DNA of 64,000 nt, taken from assembly GCA_016508695.1 (NCBI GenBank), contig VNKQ01000004.1:868001-932000 (forward strand), read 5' to 3'. This document shows positions 45,684 through 57,134 of this stretch, piece after piece. The position numbers and the translations under genes were made by a program. The notes beneath the pieces are model-generated. The model saw only the letters and a list, made by a program, of their open reading frames with translations, had not been told where the DNA came from and made no database searches. This DNA is from Hyphodiscus hymeniophilus. Taxonomy: Eukaryota; Ascomycota; Leotiomycetes; Helotiales; Hyphodiscaceae. Position 1 is the stretch's first letter; the number at the start of each line of letters is the position of its first letter.

Positions 45684-47504
45684 ATGTGTGGCATCCTGGC
45701 ACTTATTCTCGGTCACATTGACGATCCCTCCTCCACGACCGCCGCCGCCGATTTGCACGATGCACTTTACTACCTACAACACAGAGGCCAAGATGCGTGT
45801 GGCATAGCTACTTGTGCTTCTGGGGGGCGGATTTATCAATGCAAAGGCAACGGAATGGCTGCAAAGGTCTTCCATGACGGTTCTCGCGTTCAAGATCTTC
45901 CTGGTTTCATGGGATTGGGACACTTGAGATATCCCACTGCCGGCAGCAGTGCCAGTGCTGAGGCGCAACCTTTCTACGTCAACTCTCCCTATGGTATCAC
46001 ATTCGCGCACAATGGAAACTTGATTAATGCTGAGGAACTCCGGAAACACCTTGATATCGAAGCTCACAGACATATCAATACAGACAGCGATAGCGAGCTG
46101 ATGTTGAACATATTCGCCAATGAGCTCAACGAGACAGGAAAGGCTCGTGTCAATGAGGAGGATCTGTTCAAGAGTCTGGAGCGGATGTATGGAAAATGTG
46201 TTGGAGGTTGGGCTTGTACAGCAATGCTAGCTGGGTTTGGAATTCTTGGTTTTCGCGATCCCTACGGCATTCGACCTTTGGTCCTAGGATCTCGGCCCTC
46301 GGGAACATTGAAAGGAGCTACCGACTATATGATGGCTTCTGAATCCGTTGCTCTACGCCAGCTCGGTTTCGAGAACATTGTCGACATCCTTCCCGGCCAA
46401 GCAGTTGTCATCCGCAAAGGAAGCAAGCCCCTCTTCCGCCAGGTGGTTCCTCAGCTTGCCTACTCACCAGATATTTTCGAATACGTTTACTTCGCTCGTC
46501 CAGATACTGTCATCGATGGCATCAGTGTTCATCGAAGTCGACAGAACATGGGTTACAAGCTTGCAGATACCATCCTCAGAACGCTAACCCCGGAAGCTCT
46601 TAAAGAAATCGACGTCGTCATTCCCATTCCCGAAACATCGAATACATCCGCCGCAAGCTTATCGGAACGTCTCAAGATTCCTTACTGTCAAGGCTTCGTC
46701 AAGAACCGTTATGTTTTCCGAACGTTCATCATGCCGGGTCAAGGCGCTCGCCAAAAGTCCGTCCGTAGAAAGCTTAGCGCTATCCCCTCCGAATTTGCAG
46801 GCCGCACTGTTCTCCTTGTCGATGATAGCATCGTCAGAGGTACCACGAGCAGAGAAATCGTAAGCATGGCTCGAGAAGCTGGAGCCAAGAAGGTTATCTT
46901 TGCATCAAGTTCTCCACCCATCACCCATGCCCATATCTACGGTATTGATCTGGCCTCTCCACAAGAACTTGTAGCACACAATCGAGACCGACTTGAGATC
47001 GCCAAGCATATTGGTGCTGAAGAAGTCATTTATCAATCACTCGCGGATCTCAAAGCTGCATGCGCCGAGCTTTCTCCTCGAGGTCCCACACAGGAATTCG
47101 AAGTCGGAGTGTTTTGTGGGAAATATGTAACGCCTGTTACAAAAGGATACTTTGAGCACTTGGAGCGTGTGCGAGGCGAGAGCAGAAAGCTTAAGGTCAT
47201 GGAGAGTGCTAAGGAAGCTGTTCTGAACGGTATTGCGGGTGAGGAGGAGATGAATCTCATCACACATGGTGCCACTGTAAATGCGAAAGGCCAGGTTGTG
47301 CCTGAGATGAATGGCAGTGGTCCCAATGGAGATGCAAATGGCCACGCCAGAAGAAAACGGGAGAGAGATGAATCAGGCACTCCACCAGTTAGAGACCGTC
47401 AGGACATCAGGTAAGTTTCCTTGTCTTTCAAAGTCACAATGTCGGAAGCTAACGACTGCTTGACCAGTTTGCACAATTTTGGAGACGAGCCCGTAGCTCG
47501 TTAG
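45684..47504 (+). CDS. ade4: Amidophosphoribosyltransferase (glutamine PRPP amidotransferase)
   Basis: The first committed step of purine synthesis: PRPP plus glutamine gives 5-phosphoribosylamine. The protein is 587 residues, from exons 45684-47410 and 47468-47504 (57-nt intron). Cys2 of MCGILALI is the N-terminal nucleophile of the glutaminase domain, exposed after Met removal. LQHRGQDACGIA, LGHLRYPTAG and FAHNGNL complete that domain. The PRPP-binding loop VLLVDDSIVRGTT is at residues 376-388. There is no propeptide, as expected for eukaryotic enzymes. The second exon adds a short conserved end (SLHNFGDEPVAR). The Cys cluster of the bacterial Fe-S form is not obvious. Confidence 0.97.
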
Positions 47505-47825
47505 AAGTATTGGTCAGTACGGAAAGTGGACTTCTTGGCTCGATATAGATTGGGTTGGGTAGGGCGTACATCGGGGAGGATTTTTGGTTATATCACGTCA
47601 ATGGAAAACACCCTCTTACCGACTGCTCCGACCTCTCGCAATTCTACGTGTAATAAATTCATGGGGCTGTAATTGTCGGGAAGTGCTGAGAGGTGCACAA
47701 GGAGCCGCAGCTACGCTGATGTCATGGGTAAGAACAGAGATACGAGTAAGGTCTCGGGACTTATAAAATTAAGAATAGTGTAGTTTTGAGAAGTCCCATG
47801 ACCTAAAGAAAAGGAAGGTACTGAA
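47505..47825. other. 3' flank of ade4
   Basis: Nothing recognised. Confidence 0.5.
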
Positions 47826-48197
47826 ATGATATCGCTGCGGAGAAGATTCGAAGAGGAAACTTGTCCCAGGGGTTCAATGAGATGTGTCGACAGTGATTAT
47901 GATCCAGAGGAAAGCTCAGAGAAAGAGGAAGCTGGCTATGGCGCCACGAGGAACTTTTCGAAGACTCTGTTGAATATCAGGCATTTGGTGAGTGACAATC
48001 GAGAAGAGACTTCGTCAGGGCTTCAGGTACATGGAATAATTCAGACCCCAGATCACATGCAACGTTGCCAATGCCTCAGACTTGACGTCAAGGCTCGTTG
48101 TATTTTTCACAAAATCATAATGTGGTTAGACGACGGGACCATAGAGGTTGCAGAGAGGATCAAGATCAGATGGCTAGGCAATATAGAACACCTCTAG
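47826..48197 (+). CDS. Possible small protein, 123 codons
   Basis: An ATG-started open frame with an acidic N-terminal part (DSDYDPEESSEKEEAG) and a more basic C-terminal part. No family is recognised. Codon usage is not clearly coding and no splice partners were found; it may be a chance frame or a lineage-specific gene. Confidence 0.25.
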   Translation: MISLRRRFEEETCPRGSMRCVDSDYDPEESSEKEEAGYGATRNFSKTLLNIRHLVSDNREETSSGLQVHGIIQTPDHMQRCQCLRLDVKARCIFHKIIMWLDDGTIEVAERIKIRWLGNIEHL

Positions 48198-49310
48198 TAA
48201 CCCTCGCAAATTTCATATCAGAATGAACTAGGCTCGTGAGGGAGAATATCTTGTAAAACAGAAGCTGCTATCAAAATCTACTACTACAGAAACATTTCCT
48301 CTTCTAACCGCCTTCTTGAGCTCAGAAACATATATAGCTACCAAGTCGCAACAGGGTTTCCTGTGCGGTAGATAATCTATTGCAACAGTCAGTCAAATGT
48401 CCTGGACCAGAATATGTTGTATTTGAAGATGAATTCGTATTGTATAGCTCAGTGATCTTGGTTAGAAATGTTCATGACTCCGTAGAGTTCACTATTTTCA
48501 GTGCGTGTTTCTTAATCATTGCAAAGGATTATAAAGGCAAGGAAAAAGTGGTGACCTACCATTTGCGCCGCAAACTCGCCCAAGTCCTAGTTATTAATTG
48601 TCCGGTAGTATGTGCATAGCAACGGCGTGGGACATGAATTGTACCCGGGAATACATGTTTTCCATGGATGTCTGTAGCTCGCAGGTAGGATTCGGCTTTG
48701 CAGAAAATGTACTAGATTGTCTTTCAAGAAGTTAGCTTGAAGTCCCTGCATTGGAAAACAGTGAAGATTTTGTGACTTGAAGGTGTCTCAGGATATGTAA
48801 GAATAAATGTCATCCACTCGATCGGTATAGCTACCCCGGCGAGGGTGCCACCGTACCAAGGTCAATCGCAAATTATATCATCATCGAGCAGGAAGATGGG
48901 ACATGAGGAGCAGATACGTACCAGTGAGTTGCAAGGCTGTTGCGAGTTATGAGTGGAGCAAGCATGCTGTCTCCAAAGAATTGAAGCCAACACTTCCAGC
49001 GTTGGGTCCGCAATAGCACGACATTGTTTCGAAAATGGAGTAAACATTATCTAAGAGAAAGTTTTGATGTCGAAGCTTTGCAGACAATTTCGAGGAGGTA
49101 GCCTCCAGAGCGACGCTAATGCATTGATGCCTGAGGACGTTACGCACTTTTAGCGAACCCTAAGATTTTCAAGCCCACCGTCTAAAATCGAAAGCTCATC
49201 TCAAATTCCTCACGACAACAACCCCTCGACAAATCGCCCAGTACGTTCTTCCAAACGATCGCAACTACCAAGAATTACAGCTAACAGCTCACCCTCAGAA
49301 ATCATTCACA
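48198..49310. other. Intergenic, 1.1 kb
   Basis: No gene recognised; the right end is the promoter and leader of the eL14 gene. Confidence 0.5.
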
Positions 49311-49807
49311 ATGGGTGACGCAGAGATCAAGGCATCGTCATGGAGACTAGTGGAGGTCGGCCGAGTTGCACTCATCCACGGAGGACCTTCAGACGGCAAG
49401 CTGGCTGCTATTGTTGAGATCATTGACCACAAGCGCGTGCGTTTACTTGCCGATATATTTGGCTATGGACAAAATATACTGACCCAAAATAGGCTTTGAT
49501 CGATGGACCATCAACAGACACCAAGACCGCTGTTCCCCGTCAATCGATCGCTCTTGCTCAACTTATCCTCACACCCTTGGTACTTGAGAAGCTTCCTCGC
49601 GGATCGCGAACTGGTGTCGTCAAGAAGCAATGGGCCGCGGCTGGTATTGAGGCGAAGTGGCAGGAGAGTGCGTGGGCTAAGAAGCGTCAACAAAAGGAGC
49701 GGAGACGAGCTTTGACCGACTTCGAGAGATTCAAGGCTATGCGATTGAGAAAGCAAGCACGCTTCGAGGTCCGAAAGTCGTTGGCGAAGGTTAAGGCTTC
49801 CGCGTAG
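49311..49807 (+). CDS. rpl14: 60S ribosomal protein eL14
   Basis: A 146-residue ribosomal protein of the large subunit. Exons 49311-49436 and 49493-49807 surround a 56-nt intron (GTGCGT donor). The N-terminal KOW/SH3-like part reads WRLVEVGRVALIHGGPSDGKLAAIVEIIDHKRALIDGP across the splice (given here as two segments of one fold). It ends with the basic helix AWAKKRQQKERRRALTDFERFK typical of eL14. Length and motifs are normal. It is the first of three same-strand housekeeping genes. Confidence 0.96.
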
Positions 49808-50415
49808 ATGGGTTGATGGTTTGGGATTTGCGAGCATGATGCATACGGTTGCTGGATTCTATTGCTTCTTCAGGGAGCTTGTATCCTACGTCAAATTTGA
49901 CAGGCGTCAAGAGCATACAATGGACTTCAAAAGACATAAAAGCACATTCGACTCCTTAGGAATGATATTGTGAAGCACGATGTTTGAACTGCTCATACGT
50001 AAAGGCACGTAGCCAAAAACCGACTCGAAAATTGACATCGATATGGAACGTTTAAAATGCTATACATCTAAATAATTATAAGATATCATTATAAATTTCT
50101 GAATCCACTCACTTCGCCTTCCGACGTTCTATCAACATCTTTCTTCCCCAGTCCGGCAACCTAAGTCTTAGCGAAACCGCAACCCTAAAAACTTCATCCG
50201 TCGAGAACATTCAAAAGGATTACCTCCACACCCAGATTATCCTCCATCCCCTTTTTGGTCAGTTGCCCTCTCACTACTGGAATCCCCATTGCCTTAGCAC
50301 AGTCGGCCGACCTCTGCGAACCGTTTGTACAGCCTTAGCGCACACACAGCTTTCAAAATTCGACAACAACGTCAGTTTGCTAACCTACCTTTACAAAATA
50401 GACATACCGCCCAAC
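49808..50415. other. Intergenic and leader of the NAC alpha gene
   Basis: 608 bases without a recognised gene. The frame of NAC alpha stays open upstream to 50263 without an ATG, so this is 5' UTR. Confidence 0.5.
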
Positions 50416-51235
50416 ATGTCGAACCCACGTATTGAAGAGCTCCCAGATGATGAGCCTACGAAGAAGGTCACCGCGGAGGATGAGGCATCTGATAGCTCTG
50501 ACTCTGAAATTGAGACGGGCGAGAGTGGACTTCCTGCTGGTGGAGCCGTTGTTCACTCACGCAACGAGAAGAAGGCTCGCAAGTCAATTGCTAAGCTTGG
50601 TCTTACCCGTGTTCCTGGCATCACTCGTGTTACTTTGAGAAGACCGAAGAACGTTAGTACCCCGCGTTGATTACTTGGAGGTTGAGCAAGCTCTGCGGAT
50701 ACCCTCGTCACAAGTTGGATGCCTCGCATGCTCTCGGAGCTTGAGAACAGTGAATTCTTGATGCTAACATAATTTATTGTAGATCCTTTTCGTCATCAAC
50801 AGCCCAGAAGTCTACAAGTCCCCAACTAGCAACACCTATATGTAAGAGTAGCACGCTACTCTATTATTAGTTGTACACGCTAACAGCATCTTTCACAGTG
50901 TCTTCGGTGAGGCCAAGATTGAGGATCTTAACTCTCAGGCTCAAGCTTCCGCTGCTCAACAACTCGCGGCTCAAGAGCAACATGATCACGCCGGACACGA
51001 CCACTCTGGCCACGATCACTCCCATGACAACGGAAAGGGCAAGGCTATTGACCAGGGTGATGACAAGAAGGACGATGATGAGGATGATGGAGAGGAAGTC
51101 GATGCTACTGGTCTCGAGGACAAGGATATCGAGCTAGTCATGACCCAAGCAAGCGTTTCCCGGAAGAAGGCTGTGAAGGCATTGAAGGAGAATGACAATG
51201 ATATAGTCAATTCTATCATGGCTTTGAGCATATAG
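50416..51235 (+). CDS. egd2: Nascent polypeptide-associated complex subunit alpha (Egd2)
   Basis: A 210-residue ribosome-associated chaperone subunit that with the beta subunit (Btt1/Egd1) shields nascent chains and modulates SRP targeting. Exons 50416-50652, 50783-50841 and 50899-51235; introns 130 and 57 nt. The NAC domain reads NEKKARKSIAKLGLTRV, GITRVTLRRPKN and ILFVINSPEVYKSP, then VFGEAKIEDL. A His/Asp/Gly-rich linker (HDHAGHDHSGHDHSHD) is characteristic of filamentous fungi. The C-terminal UBA domain (DIELVMTQASVSRKKAVKAL) follows a long acidic run. A shorter Neurospora protein has the same order. Confidence 0.97.
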
Positions 51236-51696
51236 TGTGTCTCTTGGTGCTTGAGTTGCTAGCATTGTGGGGTTTCAGGAAGAGGGCTGATGAGAAAGAG
51301 CCTATGCTAGGGGGCATACAAAAAGAAAATGTATTCATGAAAGGGTCTTGGGCATGCATAATCGCATTGTCGATATCTACACGTTACAAAGGCTTGAATG
51401 CTGTGAAAATGACTGAGTCTCTGTGATCGAGGCTATCCATAACTTGCGCTGCTGTGCACTTTGCCTCAAAAAGGCAAGAATGATTTCTCTCCACTCAATA
51501 ATACACGCCTCAATCAAAAATCGATGAAACAAATAAAGCAAAGAATACAGAGTAGGACATCGACAATTCTCACTCAAGACATGGCACATCACGTGATGCG
51601 ACCATTGGTACCGTAGCTTGCCGTCGGGTTCTCTCCAGCTTTTGACGACAGACTTCACAACACTCTCCTCTCACCAAACGCCCCAACAGCATCACA
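51236..51696. other. Intergenic, 0.46 kb
   Basis: 3' flank of the NAC alpha gene and 5' region of ATP7; no gene recognised. Confidence 0.5.
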
Positions 51697-52494
51697 ATGG
51701 CAGCCGGAGTAAGTTCAATCACTCAATGCCCTTTCAGATCTGCTCCGAAGCAGCTCTGTGTCCTCCCAGAATTGTCCCCAGTGATGCAGTCTCCGATATG
51801 TGCCGACGTTCCTCAATTCCTTCTCCTCCTCTCAAAGCTGACGTCTCTTTTTCCTACAGCGCAGCGCAGCCCTCAAGCTCGACTGGGCCAAAGTCACCAA
51901 CTCGCTTGGACTCCGCGGCCAAACCGTTGCCTCCCTCCAAGCCTTCAAGAAGCGTAACGAAGATGCCCGACGTCGCGTAACGGTTCTCTCGGAGCAACCC
52001 CAAAAGGTTGACTTCGCTCACTTCAGATCTGTCCTCAAAAACCAGGCTATCGTCGATGAGATTGAAAAGCATTTCAGCACATTCAAGCCGGTCACTTATG
52101 ATGTGGGAAGACAGATCAAGGCGATTGAGGCGTTTGAAGCCCAGGCTGTGAAGAGTGCCGAGGAGACGAAGGGCAAGGTTGATCTGGAGCTGAAGGACTT
52201 GGAGAAGACGTTGAAGAATATTGAGGAGGCTAGACCATTTGATGAACTGACTGTGGTATGTATTGCCACTGTGGTGGAAACGGAGCTTCAAGTTGGATAG
52301 TAAGCTGACATGAATTTGCTGCATAGGACGAAGTCGCGGCTGCCCGTCCTGATATCGATGAAAAAACATCCCAACTCGTTTCCAAAGGACGCTGGGGAGT
52401 GCCAGGCTACAAGGTACGTTTTAACAGGACTGGTTGGTGTGGCTCAGAACTAACAACCTCCCAGGAGAAATTCGGCGACCTTTCGTTGCTATAG
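51697..52494 (+). CDS. atp7: Mitochondrial ATP synthase subunit d (Atp7)
   Basis: A 174-residue peripheral-stalk subunit of F1Fo ATP synthase in the mitochondrial inner membrane. Four exons: 51697-51708 (only MAAG), 51860-52255, 52327-52413 and 52465-52494, with introns of 151, 71 and 51 nt. Family features are RSAALKLDWAKV at the start, LRGQTVASLQAFKKRN, the VDFAHFRSVL segment and the PGYKEKFGDLSLL end. The exon sum (525 nt) has a perfect frame. The 12-nt first exon is preceded by a probable strong promoter. Confidence 0.95.
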
Positions 52495-52982
52495 ACAATT
52501 ACCTCGCATCCTTTCCTATGTCACCTGTACTAGTGTAAATAGTGGGCAGAGAAGACGAAACAGAAATATTGAAGTGTTGTTTCCAACCCAGTGAAACCTG
52601 CCTGTGAAGACTCGGCGATGATTTTGTACAGCTTGTCCAACACCCAAGAACCCATAACATTTTCAGGTCATAATTCAATCCCTCACGGAGAATCCGAACC
52701 GTTAACATAGTTCGAATGACCAGGATAGCGCTATCTGAGATACGCAGCAAGAAATTCGACTTGTGAATTGGAGAGTTATGAGAGCTGTGCATTGCATAGC
52801 AGGTACGGCTGCTTATCATTCAACCAGGGACTCAGATCTATGGAGTTTCTGGGATATCTCATAATTTGTCCTTTGAATCTACGATGTGAGGTGAGTCGGC
52901 AGCCCTATTCCCTTCTAAGACTTCGGAAGATAACTAGAATAGTCCCATTGCATTGCAATCTGGAGTACCTTCTTCTCATTCC
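52495..52982. other. Intergenic between convergent genes
   Basis: Between the 3' ends of atp7 and the hydrolase pseudogene; nothing recognised. Confidence 0.5.
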
Positions 52983-54329
52983 TTACACAATATCATTGAA
53001 CTTTCTCTCAAATTCCACATCAGTGAAAGGCTCAAACCCGCCATTATCATCGTTCGCAATGCGAGAACGTAGAATCTGAGGTTCCTCTTCCTCACCCACG
53101 CGCTCAAACAACCAGCGCAGCCCTTTAATGCATTCCTTCTCCGCCTGTATAGCTCTCTCCAGTTCTGGCGCTTTCAGCCAGAAATTATGCGGCCAGCCCT
53201 GGAGCACATCTATCCTCACATCATCCCCAGCCTCCCTCAAAGACTCCCCATAAAGCACTGCATCAGAGTAGTAAACATCATTCATGCAAGCCTGAATCCT
53301 TGTTCTGGGCAATTTTGTCAAAAGCGGCTTCCTCTAACGGCATCTTCATGGTTGTCCGATTACTCGAGTTCACCGCTGCACCACTCAACAAGCTGGTATG
53401 AAACGATTACGCAATGCTTGTGTGATACTGCTTCAGTTTTGGGAGTAGGTTCGCACCATCGTCCGTAGCATCGCACATCACCGGGCCCCGTAAGCAAACA
53501 CCGTGGATATTAGTCTTACCAAACAAACCGTTCGACGTCCGATAGCGAGCAGCAACCATAGCTGCTAGTGACCACCGGATGAGCTTCCCATCATGACCAG
53601 TCTCTTTACTCTTCGGTTAGCGGTGATGCAGAGGAAGGTTTGTAATGCATCGTTTACCGCATCATCCGCTGAGAATTCCGGCATCAGTCTATAGTCCACT
53701 GAATATACTGTGCACCCCAGCTCCTTACATACCCGCCGACACGTTAGATCCTCGGAATCCAAATCACCGACATAAAGACCGCCGCCATGGTAGTATATAC
53801 CAATATCCCTACCTTCTTCCCCGTCCGGGAAATTCCATTCCCTTGACAGACGAGGGACCGCCAAATACGGAATCTGGGTTATATGAACGGACGGGAATTG
53901 TTCGTCTTTGGAAGCTAGGTAGTCTTTCGTACGGAAATAACTCCTGATAGGCGTCGGGCTCAGGCCTGGTCTCGATAACTGTTTCGAAGGACTCAGTCAC
54001 TTCACCCAGAGATAAGTAAATACCGGACAGAAGCTGGTTATTGATAGCTTTGCAAGACTTGCTGTAACTTTCCTGTCGCTCTCTGGGAGTGATATCTGGA
54101 TCGGAAGAAGAGGGGTGAGAGTGGCATCGTAAGCTAAGCATGCGGGATCCAAAGGCGGTGCAGTCTTGAAGATTAATTCCGGGTTGGGCCAAAATTCTGG
54201 AGGGAGTGGGGAGTCTGGCGTTGGAGGCTTTGGCAACTCAGTGTAGGGTGGAGGGTAGGCTGAACGAACACGTTTCGGGTGTAAAGGAAACATGGTGCTT
54301 CCAATAAGCAGAAATTCGAGTATGTTCAT
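52983..54329 (-). pseudogene. Pseudogene of an alpha/beta-hydrolase-fold esterase (HSL / arylacetamide deacetylase type)
   Basis: Family landmarks are scattered over all three minus-strand frames. The oxyanion-hole motif YYHGGGLYVGD is followed by the nucleophile elbow MGSSSGGH. Further on are NDVYYSDAV with the Asp and GWPHNFWLK with the His of the triad. Lesions, reading 5' to 3': a frame change near 54101-54115; another near 53871-53877 ahead of the AVPRLSREW segment; one just after GSSSGGH near 53568; an in-frame TAA at 53407-53409; and a final shift near 53311-53316. No GT-AG introns explain these changes. The parts between the lesions remain highly family-like, so loss of function is recent. 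The product would have been a cytosolic esterase/lipase of unknown substrate; it is not counted as a functional gene. Confidence 0.85.
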
Positions 54330-54710
54330 CAGTCCATGTACGAGATGAGGAATGTGAGGCTCAGCAACACTTACTCTGAGTCAACTCAATTTTCCAGGCT
54401 CGGAGATGTGGAAAGCTACCAGTATTCGCCGGCTAAATGGTAAGGTGGAGAAATAGAAGAAAACAGGAATAATTCAGTGCAAGAACGTCTTGGGTCTCAT
54501 CCAAGCTCTTGCAGTTTATAGATTCACAACAATTTTTCTGTACTGAAGACTCGAAACTGCCGAGATGGTAAGAGCATGCCAGATCTGCACAATTGCGGCG
54601 AGGCTGAAGACGATACATTGGGCAGGAGCCCATATTGGACACAATGCCGACGCTTCGATGCCACAAAATCAACGTAACTAAAGAAGTGCTTGGCGAGAAG
54701 AGTGTATTCA
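54330..54710. other. Intergenic, 0.38 kb
   Basis: Upstream of the hydrolase pseudogene and downstream of the SRP receptor gene; no gene recognised. Confidence 0.5.
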
Positions 54711-56865
54711 TTAATTACTACTCAATAACTTCTCTACGGCCCACTTGACTGACAAGTTTCTCAGATCGCTGTAATGCTGGCCGACTCCAACGAAGAGGAC
54801 GGGAACGTTAGTAGCATGTACCATGCTTACCAGAGTTCCTACCATGTCTCCAACGGTGTCACACTTCGATATGATGAATCCGTCCAGCGATCGATCCGTG
54901 CCGAAAGCTGTGTTAAAGTTTCGAGCTTGGGCAACTGAGTCTGTTCCTACCAATGCCTACCAAAGTCAGCAATAGACATAGATCTAAAACATTAATGGCA
55001 GCTTACCTCTCCAACCATGAGAATCTTATCAGGCTGAGCAAACTTGGCGAACTTCTCAAGGGAAGACATGAGTCGCTGATCATTGTGGCGACGTCCAGCC
55101 GTATCTATCAAAACGACATCAAACTCTTCTTGTGCTGCAAACGTCACGGCATCCTTCGCAACATTGGCCGCATCTTTTCCGTAACCTTTCTGATAGAGCT
55201 CTACCTGGCCTCCTTCCCGAGCAGTGAGTTCCTTCAGGTTACGGACATGAACCGCGAGTTGTTCAACAGCTCCAGATCTGAAAGTATCACATGCCACAAC
55301 GAGGACTTTGTACTTATTTTGTAGGAGAAAGAAACCAATCTTGGAGAGGTTCGTAGATTTCCCGACACCGTTGACACCGACGATTGAGATTACGTATGGT
55401 CGTTTCTTTTGTAGGGATAGAGGGGAGGGAGAGCTAATAGCATCGATTTCGCGAAGGAGATCGAGTGATGAAGTTGGAGTGAGGATCTTACGAAGTGAGG
55501 ATTCCATTGCAACCTGGATCTTGGCTTGGACGCCTAAATACGCTGTTAGTTATCACTTCAAGAGATTTGGGCGCCACCTACTTTCAAAGTTCCCAGTCTT
55601 GACACCAATCAGTTCTCTTTCAACTCCCTCGCACAGTCGAATCGCAGCTTCTCTAGCAACATTCTTCTTTAGCAAATGGTCCTCCATTCCCTTCATGGCC
55701 TTGTCAAGGTCTTCTTTCGTCAAAGTCTTGCCTCCAACCACGTTTCTGAAAAGTCCTCCAATAGCACTCATGCCAGATCCAAAAAGGCCCGTAGAAGTAG
55801 CCGCCGAGTCTACTTTCTTCGCATCTGCCGATGTCAAGATCGAGTTGACCTGGTCATCCAAGTCCTTCAGCACAAACTGCCCCTTGCCGGTCTTAGAGCC
55901 CCATGTTGCTTGGTCAATTTCCGCAGCTCCTAAACGATCCTTGGCTTCATCCTCGCCGGATGTCGCACCGTTCGCTGGCAGAGAGTAATCTAAAACGGTA
56001 TCATCATCTTCATCTGCCATACCTTCAGCAGTCCATTTTCTTCCTTTCTTCGGCTCATTCTTCATTGGTCGTTTCTTCGAAGAGGATTCGTCACCAGAAG
56101 AGGCATATACAGTAGGGGTATTCGCAGCCTTCCGAGATCTTCGAGAGCCTCCAGGCTTCGCCTTTCCCGTCAACAGATGTCCAGCTGGAGTCGTGGGACG
56201 AGAGGCATCTGGTGTGCCAACCGGGGTGGAACCATTCGAAGCTGAATCTCTATAATTGTTATTTGACTGTCCTCTCGAGAGCAGTCCCGGCAATGGGGGA
56301 GGCTCGTCAGCAAAGACCTTTGGGGTCAACGGTGGCGCTACTTCGTCAGGAGCTGCAGACTCTGTAGATCTTGGATCCTGGTTCAATGATGTCTTCTCTA
56401 ACTCTCGTATTTGCTGATCGAAATATTCATCAAAGTGGCATTCGACAAGCGTAGTATGTGGTTTCTTCAATTGGTCTCCATAAAGATCCACGAATATCGT
56501 CCTTATGTTATCGACCAGTTTGTCAATCCAGGAGAGATGTAGAAGTGATCTGTAGACAGCCTGTGTCAGAACAGTTGGTTAGCACAAGTCAACAGGGCAA
56601 GCGTTTGCACCACTGTGTGGCAACTCACGACGAATATTAGGCCCAACTCTTTAACTGTGGTCCATTTGAGAGTATGCAGGTCATGCTTGTAAGGAGGATT
56701 ATTTGCGGCAGAGATATCGTCGGCGATCCCAGCACCAGGTAAGGTTCGCTCTTCGATGAAGACATTTGTGATGAGGCTGTTAACAATAGAAGGGCTAATC
56801 GAGGTGTACGATTTTGACCATAAGACAACACCCGACGTGGTAAGGATCTCAAAGCTGTCCAGCAT
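54711..56865 (-). CDS. srp101: Signal recognition particle receptor subunit alpha (Srp101)
   Basis: The 662-residue GTPase docks the SRP-ribosome-nascent chain complex at the ER translocon. Four exons: 56629-56865, 55582-56560, 55007-55533 and 54711-54956; introns 68, 48 and 50 nt. The N-terminal SRX domain (MLDSFEILTTSGVVLWSKSY, ELGLIFV, LSWIDKLVDNIRTIFVDLY) binds the beta subunit. A charged Ser/Pro-rich linker follows. The NG domain holds the P-loop GVNGVGKST at about residues 458-466, the DTAGR and SKCD motifs and the ER-side terminal helix. Everything is intact and of normal length. Its start is 270 bases from that of YIF1, divergently. Confidence 0.96.
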
Positions 56866-57134
56866 GTTGAGTCGGTGGAAATCTACGGGATAGTATTATA
56901 TTCGTGTTCACAAAGATTCGGATAATTGAACGTCTCTATCGCATTTCGATAGGGACCACTTGCGGCTACGTAAGGCAGCGGGGAGGCTGAGTGAAAGCGG
57001 CGCTTGTTTTTAGGAAATCGTCTTGACCTGAGAAGCTGAGAAGAGAACACATCTTGCAACCAGAGCTCCGCAAAACTCAGGGAAAATAAATCGAGAGAGT
57101 CAGTCACCTTACAAATACTCGGGAATCTGCAAAG
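56866..57134. promoter_or_regulatory. Shared bidirectional promoter region, srp101 and yif1
   Basis: Only 269 bases lie between the two divergent ATGs, so the promoters must share this space. Both products act in the early secretory pathway (ER targeting; ER-to-Golgi transport). No specific element was identified by eye. Confidence 0.55.

Noticed and set aside
29892..47504. Purine/one-carbon gene cluster (purU and ade4)
   Set aside because: The two genes are nearly 15 kb apart with unrelated genes between them; no cluster is supported.
50263..50415. Upstream extension of the NAC alpha frame
   Set aside because: It begins at TTG and is not conserved in character; treated as 5' UTR.
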